NCBI RefSeq assembly: GCF_000204055.1
Contig: NW_006768766.1
Location: 3,523,827 to 3,587,826 of the forward strand
Direction: 5' to 3'
Origin: Melampsora larici-populina 98AG31
Taxonomy: Eukaryota > Basidiomycota > Pucciniomycetes > Pucciniales > Melampsoraceae
DNA length: 64,000 nt
The translations under genes were made by a program, and so were the position numbers. Positions 51,765 to 63,130 of this stretch are shown one piece after another. Every line of letters starts with the position of its first letter. Positions within the stretch are counted from its first letter, which is position 1. The notes below the pieces were generated by a model, which saw only the letters and a list, made by a program, of their open reading frames with translations, did no database searches and was not told where the DNA came from.

Positions 51765-52340
51765 GACTTACCTAAGTCCCTCTTGGACAAGCAAGGAGTT
51801 GAGAGAGGGAATTGTTGCTTATACATGACATTTGGCGTGTGAGCCAAAAAACTTTGGCTGGTGACTTTTTCAACCCTCAATAGCTCCATCCCCTGCAAAT
51901 GAATATCCTCTGGGCCCAAGGAAGGCCTTTTGTGCCTGCCAATTCTACACATCTGAATGTATCTCACTCCTTATTTGACCCATACATTGCAGAGTAATGA
52001 GCGGGTAGAGTTTGGAAACAAAACACCACAATTCCTGAAAAAGCTGTTCAATTTGGCAAAACCTCAAACCAGGCAAGATGGGTAAAACTTGATTTCTCAA
52101 GTCTGGTTTCTAGAACTTTCTGAAACCCAAGAAATAAATTCAAAAGACCCAATATGTGTAGGTTCAGCAGGCGCACTAGGCCTTTCTTAGGTCCAGAGGA
52201 TATTTATTTGCAGGGGACGGACCTACTGTGGGTTTAAAAAGTCCCAGCCAAAAGAATTTTGGCTCACACACAAAATTTCATGTATAAGCCATAGCCCCTC
52301 TCTTGACTACTTGCTTGTCCAAGAGGGACTTGTTAAGTTA
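51765..52340. repeat. Large foldback element, arms about 200 bp
   Basis: The left arm (51765-51965) contains TAAGTCCCTCTTGGACAAGC, TTATACATGA, GTGAGCCAAA and TGCAAATGAATATCCTCTGG. The right arm (52140-52340) carries the same landmarks inverted. Divergence is about 15-20 percent. The frames crossing it are not genes. Confidence 0.7.
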
Positions 52341-52397
52341 GCTCCCCCTCTACCTGACTTCTGTTGCTCTCTGTCCCGGGGGGTTTTGTAGTCACGT

Positions 52398-52806
52398 TAG
52401 GGCTGCGACCCGGACCTGGCCCCGCCTGCCCAACAACCTCTGGAGAGCTCACAGTCTGCGCCCCAGGGCCACAAGCTCTCACGTGTTGATACTCACAAAG
52501 GCGCCCTGAAGGCGCTTGGGCGGGTTGGGCACTGGGGCTACCAACTCTCACTCCTCCAAAAACTCACACAGTGAGTCATACTTCCAAAGTTCCCACATGA
52601 TCGATGATCTCAAAGCCCATCCCATGTTGTACAACCTGTGGTTTTTGTGCCTAAAACCTAAGGCGGGCTCTGCCTGGCCCCAAGGCCTCATTTTCAGGGT
52701 GTGCCCTGCCTGCCCCTGAACCATTTTGAAAGTCTCTCAGGTTTCTTTGAGGCAAGGCCACACCCCATGGCCGGCTCTGAACTTTCAGGGCCGGGTCACA
52801 GCCATA
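52398..52806. mobile_element. hAT-type MITE, 409 bp, related to 49991-50306
   Basis: It starts TAGGGCTGCGACCCGG at 52398 and ends GGGTCACAGCCATA at 52806. The flanking octamers AGTCACGT and ATTCACAT agree at 6 of 8 positions, consistent with an old 8-bp duplication. Internal blocks (AGAGCTC, CACGTG, GGCGCC) match the 49991 element in reverse order. Confidence 0.7.
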
Positions 52807-53109
52807 ATTCACATGGCTTTACACAACTGCGGCACCAAACTTAACAAGTCCCTTGAGAGAATTTGCTGCGGCACACGAGTCACATGTGCAGACGTATATG
52901 TATATACATACTTCTTAGTTTCTGTCTTGGAGTAAGGCCTGGACCCGGCCCAGCCCGGCCTTCAAAATCAAAGCCAACTCGGGCTCTTGTTTTTTAGTGG
53001 GCAACCTGGCCTGGCCCAAGTATAATTTTTTTTTGCGCTGCACAGCAAAAATATTCCATGTTGGAAACTTGTTTTTAACGGAATGGAATGAGAGGAACTT
53101 GGAACTTAT

Positions 53110-53600
53110 TTTACACATAACATGTAACTGACGGGTCAGATTTTCATTTACCTATTTTACCACTCATCCATAGATTATGTTATAGGTTCTTTACTGCTTT
53201 CCGATTCTATTCCATTGTGTTTGCTATTGACCTCATAAGCTTCTATTGTCTATCTTGATTGTGTCATTTTGTGGCCCACCCTCCCAGATTCCCCTTTGTT
53301 TGAATTTTTTTGTTTTATTTTTTCAGTTATGGGTTTTTTATTTTACAGGCGGTTTTTTCTGTGTGGTATTTTTTCTTTTTTGTCTTATTATCTATTTTTT
53401 ATGTTAGGAATTTCATCTTGTCAGGTTCAAAAGATGTTTTTTGACAGAAAGTGCTTTCTTTTTTCAGATTTATTTAAATGATATTTGTGGTTATGTTTGT
53501 GTTGATCTATAGTTATCAGTTTCAATTTTTTTACATTGTGTGTTGTCAGTTTTTCATTTTTTGTGTAGCCGCTAGCCACCCCGTAGGGTGTAGTTTATTT
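53110..53600. repeat. Dispersed repeat related to 11815-12290
   Basis: ACATGTAACTGACGGGTCAG near the start and CCGCTAGCCACCCCGTAGGG near the end match the other copy. The body is T-rich and diverged. It lies within the hAT-like element, whereas the other copy has no such surroundings. Confidence 0.45.
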
Positions 53601-53693
53601 TTATCATGGTCAAGACAATTATTTACCCTAGGATTTTATCCCAAAAAACACCACATCTCACTGCTTCAGTGTTTTTGTTGAGTATCTCAGTAA

Positions 53694-54219
53694 GAGCACC
53701 CACTATGGGTGCGGTTACGAGGTGATTTAGTGTTACCTTAACGCTAAAATTCAGACAGGTCCACTATGGGCCTGTTTTAGACCTGCGGTCCGTACGACTG
53801 CATCAAATCTTGTGTTGCGCTTGTTCAAATCTACAAAAGCTTAAACCCTGATTTATTGTAGGAACCAGGTAAAGCAGGCGGTAAATCATCTGATAGTGGA
53901 TTTCATACGGTTAGAGCACCCACTATGGGTGCGGTTACAAGGTGATTTAGCGTTACGTTAACACTAAAATTCAGACAGGTCCACTATGGGCCTGTTTTAG
54001 ACCTGCGGTCCGTACGACTGCATCAAATTTTGCGTCGCACTTGTTCAAATCTACAAAAGCTTAAACCCTGATTTATCGTAGGAACCAGGTAAAGCAGACG
54101 GTAAATCATCCGATAGTGGATTTCATGCGGTTACCATCTTTGGTAAAACACGCAAGATCAAATTTCGCGCTCGGGAACGCAAAATTTACGATAGATCACC
54201 CTCATGATAGTGGGTGCTC
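53694..54219. mobile_element. Harbinger-type MITE, 526 bp, containing a 220-bp tandem duplication
   Basis: GAGCACCCACTAT opens the element and ATAGTGGGTGCTC closes it. TAA flanks both ends (53691-53693 and 54220-54222), the 3-bp duplication expected for Harbinger elements. Bases 53694-53913 are repeated as 53914-54133 with about 95 percent identity, including a second copy of the left terminus at 53914. Confidence 0.85.
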
Positions 54220-54680
54220 TAAGTTTTTACTGGATCTCATTTCACAAAAATAAAACAAAATTGATTATTTTCGGCACATTATATTGGCCATTGGAAGCCC
54301 TTTTTTTTGCTTTTTGGGTCTCATTGCCCCTTTTTTGGGCCTCTCAGATCCCCTTTCATTGCTGCATTTGCTCAAAACCCTCATTTTCAGCCTTTTTGGC
54401 CGGCCAAAAGCACACTACTCTCGGGCCCAAGGGTGAATTTCTGAGGCCAAAAACGCCCGAGCTCGGGCTCGGGCTCGTCCGCTGGTGCCGGTGCCGGGTC
54501 CAGGCCTTATTTCGGAGTTCGACATCATTTGGAATCTCATGTTCATGGTTTTTACTGTCCATTTGATTATCTGGCTGCTCAAGTTTGATGTGACCCTCAA
54601 GAAGCATCCAATTCAAACTGGTCATCTCAAATTTTCATGCTTGTTCTTGTCTAGAAGGTGATTCGAAGCAGTCTTTCATG

Positions 54681-54775
54681 TTACAGTCATTTAAGAAAAG
54701 CTTGCCCCAAATTGCCCGCAAAACTCAAGCGAATTGGCGGGGAATTTGGGGCAAGCTCGTCTTAAATGACTGTAA
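54681..54775. repeat. 95-bp near-palindromic hairpin
   Basis: TTACAGTCATTTAAGA on the left (54681) pairs with the inverted right end at 54775. Inner GCTTGCCCCAAATT pairs with AATTTGGGGCAAGC. The loop is about 18 bp. It looks like a minimal foldback MITE. Confidence 0.7.
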
Positions 54776-55512
54776 ATTTCAAGTCCGCAGTGGTACAAAC
54801 GCAGAAATGATGCACAAAAATGCCATGATGTGTCCGCAAACGAGAATGCCCCGTTGAAATTTTGAAGATCTGCATCTTTTGAGTTTAAACCTAGCTCGTT
54901 TTCTTCCTGAGCTCGCCTGAGTTGATCATGAGAATGTTGAGAAGCCTAATTTCGGGTATGAAGATTTTGGCATCTACATAGCATGAAGCATTACTGCCGA
55001 TCAAAGAGTTGTAAGGGTCTGTCGGGTGCTTTGTATGGTGATCCCATTGGGCCTCAACTATATGTATACCAAGTTGCCAGAAGGTATGTGGGTTTGAGAT
55101 TTAACAAGTCTGTTTTCCCAGCAGCTCAGATGCTCTACAAGGGATTGGATGAGCTCGGCTCGCGGACCTGAAGCGCTGCCCATATCGAGGCGGACTTGGG
55201 GAGGCTGACGGTTTTTATTTGTAGATCGAGAATCTTCGATTCATCCTTTCGGCTTTTAAGCTGACCGTGACCAGAGATGCCGTATGTCTCAACATTGGAG
55301 AACACTCACGAGTCGACATTGATCGTCCAATCCAATCTCTTTCATCGCCTTGAAAATACGGTCACGAGGTTCCTCATTCTCATGACAAGACTCTATATTC
55401 ACCTGGTGCTTGTCGCTCGACTGTGGGCCGTGGTCACTTGTCCTTATCAACTCTCTGGTGCGTTCGCCACATTGCCTTTCTCGTCTGCAATACTCCGTCC
55501 CTCACTGCCAAT

Positions 55513-57326
55513 ATGTTGTTTTTTCCTCAAAATATCCATTCCAGACATCTATTGATCATCTTTCTCGCAAGTTCAGTGCTTTTACTCATTGGGTAAGCCT
55601 GACTCTTTGACGCTATCTTTTACTGTTGCAACCCGACGTCTGATATCTCGCTCTCACTCATCACTTGATCCCCTGTTCCCGGGCGCAGAAACAACGCGTG
55701 ACCAGACGACAGATTTTGGGCAATGTTTCCTCTTTTGAACCTACTCCAGATCCTCAGCAGAATCTTCCCCAAACTCCTGACTTTCAATCGCCCAGACCCC
55801 CCACGTCCTTCCTGATTCACTTTGATCCGGATAGCTTGGCGGCAGGAGAATATAGCAGCATAGTGGTCTTTGGCGCTAGCTGGGCTGGTAAGGAACCAGT
55901 GCAATGTACACTTGTTGTTCCAATCAATCATGCTTCTTTTTTGGATTGCCATCATTCCCCTACAGATAATGCTCACCGTCGTCCTAAAAAGTACGCCGGA
56001 ACATTAAGAGGTAGGCTAAGCTCTATTCCATGCTTTCTGCACATATTGTAAGACCCAACCTACACCTCATGTCGGATTCTTACCTTGACAGGTCCACCTT
56101 ACTATCAAGGAAGATATTCGGACGGGATCATCTGGGCGGAGTACTTATCACGTAGTCTTCTGACTGGAGAAAAAGTCCCACTCCTTGATTACGCGTAGTA
56201 CGTAATCCGGACTGAATGTGCAGATTGCCAATCAAGATCGACTAATCTACAATGCTTGAAACTTTTTCTTGTAAACAAGTGGCGGGGCAGTAGCTAACAA
56301 TAACTTGACATACACTGACAAGCCCGATACCAGTACACAGTTAAATCAATATATATCTGATGTTCGTAATGGGTCGATTAATCGTGGAAATGGTCATGTT
56401 TTGCACTTCTGGTGGATCGGAATCAACCAAAGCACTCAGATATGGACTGATGCTATTAAGGCCGACTCTACTCTCAGCATTCCCGGGGTCTTGGATAAGG
56501 CTTTTCTCCGGGTGGACAAGGAAATCACTGAGCTTAAACGCCAAGTCACCAAAGCCAGGCAAGATCTCGCTGTGAACAAGTGAGGGTTGAAAACGGGCCC
56601 GTTGAAGCCTTTCATTCAAAGGTTTATCCACTGATCTTGTCCCCTCTTGATTCAGAATTCCTTGTGACTTCTTTATCATACCTATTGCACCACTGGAGAC
56701 GGTCCTCACATTTAAATCTCAGGCTTCTGACCTGGCAAAAAAATCCGCCACCCTCGCCGGGAAGTACGTTCAGCTGATCGGTAAGCTGAGCCACAGATAC
56801 AACCAGGTGAGGAAGATGAAACAAATGGATTTTTCGACCTGTGATATTCTAGTTTTCTGAGGCCTATCCATTTGTATTGTAGGGCATATCGCGTATTGTT
56901 ACCGAAATGCAATCTAGTACCGACAACCCAACACCTTCAGGCTGGGTCAGAACATATGACTTTGAAAGCTTTTGGAGGGATGTCATTGCTGATCCGAGAC
57001 AGGTAATTGATTATCCGCTCAACATCGATTCCTCGCTATTCTTGCAGTGGCCAATATGCTAACACCGTTTAAAATCTACACTTTCTTCTCACCAGTATGG
57101 ATTCACAGTTTCGAACAAGACCTGCCTACATCATGTCAATGGCAATCATGTGCCATGTTCTGACCCGGATGACTACGTCTATTGGGTTAGTGACTAGACT
57201 CTTTCCCACTATGCTTGTTCAGCACAATCTTTTAACCATGAAAATTGCTCCCAGGATTCACTTCATCCTACCACAGCAATGCACAAAGTCATCGCAGAAA
57301 GTATACTTTCCGCCATCAAAGATTGA
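55513..57326 (+). CDS. Secreted SGNH/GDSL-like esterase, copy 3
   Basis: A paralogue of 45603-47405 with the same nine-exon plan and the same motifs: a hydrophobic signal exon (LLIIFLASSVLLLIG), FGASWADNAH across an intron, GRYSDGIIWAEYL, WWIGINQ, DSLHPTTAMH and final TGA 57324-57326. Most coding is open. One problem is that the exon-2 acceptor, CCAG in copy 2, reads TTCCCG here (about 55676-55681), so AG is lost. Using the next AG (GCGCAG) would put a TGA in frame. The gene may be mis-spliced or use another site. Upstream DNA shares the duplicated promoter block with copy 2. Confidence 0.65.
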
Positions 57327-58183
57327 AAAAGATGCTCCTGGGTGAAAATCGACGACATTTGATAGATTAAGCTCCGAGGTTGAAGAAGGCACGGAATTAA
57401 TCAAAGGCACGAGAGACTTCTGAGCGCAATGAGAGCGTAGTAGCAGTTAGATCACGTAAACAATTGTACATTCACCGGAATATCTCATATTTCAATCATA
57501 AATGTTTCATTGTGTCCTAATTACCTGCTTATTCCTTTGAGTGATACAAAGAGAATTGTGATGAGACGAAAGGTAGAGAGAATAAAGCTGATGGATTACG
57601 TTGATCCTCTACGCAAGGAACGTCTTTCTTACCCAAATTTTCCGCGAACGCAATAAATTGGCCATACATTGCGTGAGGTTCACGTCGACGCGATGCAGCG
57701 TTGAGGATGAAAATTCCTTAGTCTTACAGATTGGACGATAATCAGATTTCTCACTTGTCAGTTGCACATTTTACCTTGTTCGGCGCCTCGGAGAGCAACA
57801 CAAGTGTTTCATCAATTACCACGATGAACTTCCTTACTTGTGTCATCATGATAGAGTCTAAGTTGAATCAGCTAGGTCTCCTTGGATTATCGCAAAATAA
57901 CCATGGTACTTCTTGGCACAAGCTGGGCCTTCAATGTCGCTGGTCTGCTTTTTTGCAGGCAAAATAAAACAAGTGATAGATTGTCCAAGGGACATTGATT
58001 GCTGGTTAATGATCAGAGCCTCGTGGGCTTGTACGTAAATTAAATACCAAGGTGTACATAACAAATTAAACTTCTTGTTGCATATAGACTTCGTGGTCTG
58101 ACGACTTTTGAACACCGCATACTTGGGAATCTACGAAATCCGCAACCGTAGTCACCACTTCACCGCGAACTCGATCATCCTAT

Positions 58184-58519
58184 ATGGATAGTAAAGCAAG
58201 TCCGATTTCAGCAACAATGAAGGAATCAAGTGTTTCTGAAAAGAAAGATGCGAAGAGAAAAGAACAACATTCACCTGAAGAAGCCAATGATCGGCATTTT
58301 TCATCAGCTTTTGTTCTATATTCCCATGAGGGAACAAGAAACGGAGGAGTTCTGGTGTTACCATCGAAGGTGGTAACGCTCCATCATTCTCGGCGGTCAA
58401 CTAGACGAAAGGTATTTGAGGCAATTGAGCGTTTATCGACGGGTAATAGTGAAAGAGTTCAAAGACTGTCGGTTGATGCACATACCAACAGGCACTGGGG
58501 TCCACCGGGGAACTGTTGA
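58184..58519 (+). CDS. Unknown small protein
   Basis: A 111-codon frame with a Lys/Glu-rich first third and an Arg/His-rich second half, no signal peptide and no recognised domain. It lies where the truncated alpha/beta hydrolase on the other strand should have continued, so it may be part of DNA that replaced that gene's 3' end. Confidence 0.25.
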   Translation: MDSKASPISATMKESSVSEKKDAKRKEQHSPEEANDRHFSSAFVLYSHEGTRNGGVLVLPSKVVTLHHSRRSTRRKVFEAIERLSTGNSERVQRLSVDAHTNRHWGPPGNC

Positions 58520-58643
58520 GGGAGCCCAAGCGCTGACCGGATTTTATCGTTTTAGCAAATGACATTCGACTTCCTCAAACGAGAAATATAGAGCTAACCT
58601 ATATCTTCTTTGTAATTTTGTAGTCGAGTCTGTTTTGCGGTAG

Positions 58644-60234
58644 TTAACATAGAATCAGTATGACAGGAAGTGAGGCAGAATAGGAGGATCTTTTGCGAAA
58701 GTTCACCTTGTAAAAATTCAAGGCTCCACTGATGCCTCTCTTTTGGAAAACCTCGACGTACTCTTTTAGTTCCTGCAAAAAGATCAACAATAAGATATCT
58801 TCAGGAGAAGGGCAAGAAACGATGACGACAATTATGAATATCGTGTTTAAAACTCACATCAGCAGGTATTTCAGCCTTCTTAAGTTTCTCTAAATTCTCA
58901 TCGTAAAGTTTCTCCATTTCTCCCTCATAGGCCCATTTGCCATCATCAATCTCACGTTTGGGAGACCAAGTGTTCCAGAAAGCCAACATAATGAACTCTC
59001 GGATGTTCTTTTTGATCTTCTCTTCAGCCTCATCGCTAGAAAGCCAAAGCTGGTACCTAATCAATGAAAGCAGAAACATATCTCTCTGTATCAGTTCTCA
59101 GCAAGTGCAATGATTCGATTTGATGTTTCTGCGTACCCAAATGTCGGGTAGCGCTCTACGACTTTCCGAAGGTCTGGCTCTGGTTCTCCCTTCTGTGCAG
59201 CTGGAGAGGGAGGAGTACAAAGACTACATGGGATACAACCCAGAAAGAAAAGTTTCATGAATCAGCACGTGTCGGACGAGGATAACGAAGAATTACTTGT
59301 TTACCTGACAAAGCACGCCACGCGATCGGTATAGTATTCAAGAAATCGCCAGGCGATAAGCCCTCCCCTGATAATGGGAGCGAAAAAGGATGAGTATTTA
59401 TTGTCAAATGATGAGAGATTATATGGCGGAGAAAAGTCAAGATGTAAAGCCTACCAATCGTGACCGAGAACGACGATCTTCCCCTCGACGCCTTCATGCT
59501 TAAGGATCTCAATAGCCGCATTACCGGCTGCTCGTGTAGTATATGGAGCCTTGTCATGGTGACCGTCGGGGCTGTCCTACTCCAAAAGCACATCAGTAGC
59601 GTGCCATGGTATTGATCGACTCGAAAAACATTGAACGTACAGTTCCACCGCATCTGAGGCAGGAACCACAAGCAAAAGTGTTTAGTTCACCTCATCATCT
59701 AACAATTAAGAACATAAGGGAGCTTGAAACTGACCCCATTTGGTCGGGTGCGATGACCCTATACCCTCTCTTGGTAAGCTCTTCGATTTGATATCGCCAA
59801 CCATAGGCACTAATGGGGAAAAGAAATTTCTAGGTTGTTAACTTCCATATCAAACCGAAAATTCTATCGATGAAAGTACTCACAAGTCAGGCTGATCACA
59901 AGAGATTTGGTAAAAATCAGACCGAGTCAACTTCCACAATAATAATCTCTCTAGTAAAGAGAGACAGACGAAATACGAATATAAAAAATCGAGATTGAAA
60001 AACCCACAAATCCGTGGAAACAGATGACTGTACCACGCTTCTCAACACCGTCACATGGTGCTTGATCAATGTAATCTAGTGGTAAAGAAACACCGCACGA
60101 ATAGGATGATAGAGAACATCAATCTGACTGAAAACTTCTCAAGGAAGTAAGAAAAGGATATAGAGATAAAACTAACGATAAGTGAAACCGGTAGAGATCT
60201 TATGGAACTTCCAAGTAAAATCTTGCATACGCAT
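58644..60234 (-). CDS. Epoxide-hydrolase-like alpha/beta hydrolase, C-terminally truncated
   Basis: Soluble epoxide hydrolases open epoxides with an Asp nucleophile and a His-acid pair. Exons on the minus strand give MRMQDFTWKFHKISTGFTY (start 60234), a strand ending TVICFHGF (60020; the HGxP-type oxyanion motif), AYGWRYQIEELTKRGYRVIA (about 59790), AIEILKHEGVEGKIVVLGHD (about 59480; the nucleophile elbow reads GHDW, the Asp being the nucleophile), GGLIAWRFLEYYTDRVACF (59350), VVERYPTFGY (59130), YQLWLSSDEAEEKIKKN (59050) and KEYVEVFQKRGISGALNFYK (58740). It then runs into unrelated residues and TAA at 58644-58646. The region that would carry the partner acid and catalytic His is absent. The small 58184-58519 frame occupies the place where it should lie. 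Confidence 0.7.
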
Positions 60235-60239
60235 TTTGA

Positions 60240-61480
60240 GTTATATCAAATGTAAAGAATAGATAGATATTGAGATGTAGATATATATCTTCTTCTGGAT
60301 TAAAAGAAGCTTGGGGAAAGAAGAAGACCAGTCGAAAGAGACTCCCTTATATATCTTTCCTTGATCGCCAGTCACCCTCTTTTTACTTCAATTACCTCTT
60401 TACCTCAATCCATACTTCTCCAGTGCAACGGTTCAATTTCACTACATAGCCACTCTTCCTCTGTCTAACGGTCATTGGGTTTGAAGATGATTTTGCGTTT
60501 GATTTATGAATGGATCAAAGTGAAAGTTGTCATCTCCATGGTTCATGACCATTGGGTTCGTCATCCCGAAAGTGATTTTAACCAGTATTTCCTGTGGCTT
60601 ATTTTCATAACGATCAACATTTAAAAATCAGTCACCATATTTTCAAGATGCACAATTCTATAGAATTAAAACACGTACGTAACTCTTCGAGACAAGAATG
60701 ATATCGAGCTAAGACTCGAATTTGATGAAGCTTCAGTATAGTTCGTATTAGATTTGCATTCATCGAAGTTGAAGAATTCTTCATTGCAACTTGAAGAGAG
60801 AAAGAGAGTCATGTGAAAGGTTTTCGATGAATCTTGGAGCAGTTTAACATCCGGATAGGAACTCAAACATCAACTCTTGACAATTTATTTAGGTTAAGCC
60901 ATTCTGGAGTGACGAGTCTTTCGGTGACATGGACTGAATTGAATCATCAGACCAAATTGTATTCTAATTTATTTACTTCATTCATCACCATCACCCCTCC
61001 TGATCTTTGCTGTGAATCAGCAGTTCCATCTTAGAAAGGAACATATGGCTTACAAATGCTCATCTACCATGGACGAGAGAGGAGGGTGGAATTGGAGGAC
61101 AAACCCCAATACCCGAAACTCTCAAACCCGAAACACAAACCCTGCACCAGTACTCGATTTACGAGTAGACCAGATGACACTCACTGTCTCATGCACACAC
61201 TCACTCCCTCTACCTCGTCCTCCGTCAGTAAAGCAGCATTTGGTGATTCAGTCTCAGCTCCAACGACCGCCTTGGAGTCAAGAAAAGTGCCCAAGTCACT
61301 GAAAATCCGACCAAGATCACAAACCTCAGAACTGAACTCTTAGATTTCTTTGATTGTTTGTGTATCTTCAACTCTCGATCAATACTGAATTTATCTTTCC
61401 GCTTGATTCGACTTCAAGATTGCTGTCTTCGCCTTATTGAATCACCTTTCAGTTGGTTTTAGACTTTGAACTTCAATCAT
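60240..61480. other. Intergenic, no gene recognised
   Basis: Shared upstream region of the divergent hydrolase (-) and snurportin (+) genes, with short frames on both strands (60666-61343) that have no recognisable domain. 61012-61343 is Pro/Ser/Thr-rich. Confidence 0.4.
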
Positions 61481-61481
61481 C

Positions 61482-62906
61482 ATGAGTTCTCGTCAGGCTT
61501 CTTATAAGCAATCGATCTCACTCGATCATCATCTCAATCAAGCCAAGCGTCGGCTCGATGCTCTTCGTGATCAAAGAGCCGTGAGTGAGGGCTCTTACCG
61601 TGCTGAGCGGATTTTCGTCCCTGGTTAGCACAGCGAAAAAAGCTTACTTGAGCTGATATGCCTTTCAGCGGCGTTCGGATACTCTGGATCGGATACGCGG
61701 CATTGAAGACCTTGTTTTGTCTAGTGATTCGGAAGAACAAGACGAGCGCTTTCAAGATGCCGATGAAAGTCAAATCGACTTTTCTACCAGCTCTAACTTG
61801 ATCAATCAGCCATGCTCAGGAATGTGTCCCTCTCAGCATGATCTCACAACTGCCTCGAAAACCGAAACTAGGAAGTATCGTCGATTCAAAAACAGGTGCA
61901 TGCGTGCTGAGCTTCTCGATCTATGTAACGGTTTGCCAGACGGATTCGAAGAGGACTGGCTGATGGTGGGACCTGTCCCAAAAGGCCAACGATGCTTGGT
62001 TCTTACCTCTCAGTTCTCTTCTTCAAGCAAATCATGTGGCCCAGGTACGAAATCATAAACTTTTCCCAGACCATCTCTTGGGCTCCGCGATCGTGCGCAT
62101 CTCTCCTTCTTTGTTTCTCTTTATGACGATTTTGATCAAAGTTTCATTCTTCTGGCTTAACTCCCAATCATTTCAACCCCAAAGGTAAACGATTGAACAC
62201 GTTGATTTTATCGCGTACGAAGGCTCACGTCTTAGGCTATTTCCAAACCGTCGTTCCATTGGGATGTATACTGGATTGTATCTATAGTGAGGACACCAGG
62301 GTACTATGGGTACTTGATGTTTTAAAGTGGAAAGATCAATCTTTCATCGACTGCGAATCTGATTTTCGGTAATTGAGACCTACAAGCCTCAGAGAATATT
62401 AACAATCTTCACAACGACTAATTTACGCATTTTTAAGGTTTTATTGGAGAGATACGAGGCTTCAAGAGTTGGAAATTCAGTCACTTTCGAGCCCGAATCG
62501 CTTGCTCGTAGTTCCTGTGCCCTACGTTGCAACATGCTCGAAGACTGGCACGTTGGACCTAACAAGCGCACTTCTCGCCAATAACAAGGAAACAACTACG
62601 GTCACAGTTTGGTCTTCAATCGATGATTCATTGAAGAAGGTTGAGATCCCTCATGAAGCTGATGGATTACTGCTATGCATCAAATCTGCTACATATGAGT
62701 CTGGGGATACTGTCTTGGCTGGGTGGGTACCATTGCTACCAAACGAGTCTGAGCAAGAAAATGAAGTCGGTGTTGGAAGATTAAACGCGTCAGTAGATCC
62801 TTACATCCTTGATTTTTATCATGATGGTATTATCTTTCAAGTCACTGATCGACCTGCCTACAAATTTCCAAGTCTTTGTCAAATTGATACCCAGATGCAA
62901 GAGTAA
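61482..62906 (+). CDS. Snurportin-1-like protein (trimethylguanosine-cap snRNP import adaptor)
   Basis: Snurportin binds the m3G cap of spliceosomal U snRNPs and importin beta, and carries them into the nucleus. Four exons follow GT-AG rules: 61482-61580, 61669-62044, 62185-62368 and 62438-62906, and the frame stays open throughout. The N-terminus has a basic, helical importin-beta-binding-like region (NQAKRRLDALRDQRA then RRSDTLDRIR). The cap-binding domain shows EEDWLMVGPVPKGQRCLVLT, GCILDCIYSEDTRVLWVLDV, WKDQSFIDCESDFRFYWRDT and EADGLLLCIKSATYESGDT, then GWVPLL near the C-terminus. These match the guanylyltransferase-like cap-binding fold of the family. The Trp and aromatic residues expected to stack on the cap are present. 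The gene is intact, in contrast with those at 15-38 kb. Confidence 0.8.
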
Positions 62907-62934
62907 GAGGTTTTGACGGCATGTCAGATTGAAT

Positions 62935-63130
62935 ATGCTCACAGTGCCCGTGGAGAAGGCCCCCGACGTTGGGGGCCCAAAGATCTTGGCAATTTTGTCG
63001 CATTTGTGTGATTTTTGTGGCCCCAAAGCGTACAATTATCCACAAAGGGGAAAAATTGGAAGAATATTCCTTACGCTGAACTTCATCCGTCTGAGTCAAG
63101 CCTCAGGCAGACTAGGAGATGAGCGGGCCT
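62935..63130. repeat. Second copy of the palindrome-bearing dispersed element
   Basis: CACAGTGCCCGTGGAGAA followed by GGCCCCCGACGTTGGGGGCC repeats, in inverted orientation, the block at 39223-39261. Further on, AGATGAGCGGGCC and AACGCTCAGTGTTCCT match GCTCATC and GCTCAGTGTTCCT words near 39045-39110. It lies just past the snurportin stop codon. Confidence 0.6.

Larger units (their letters stand above)
52933..54509. mobile_element. hAT-like element, 1577 bp, host of a nested MITE
   Basis: TAAGGCCTGGACCCGGC at 52933 and its reverse complement ending at 54509 form 17-bp perfect terminal repeats. The flanks TCTTGGAG and TTTCGGAG agree at 6 of 8 positions. The interior includes the repeat related to 11815-12290 and the Harbinger-type MITE at 53694-54219. 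No transposase was seen. Confidence 0.65.
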
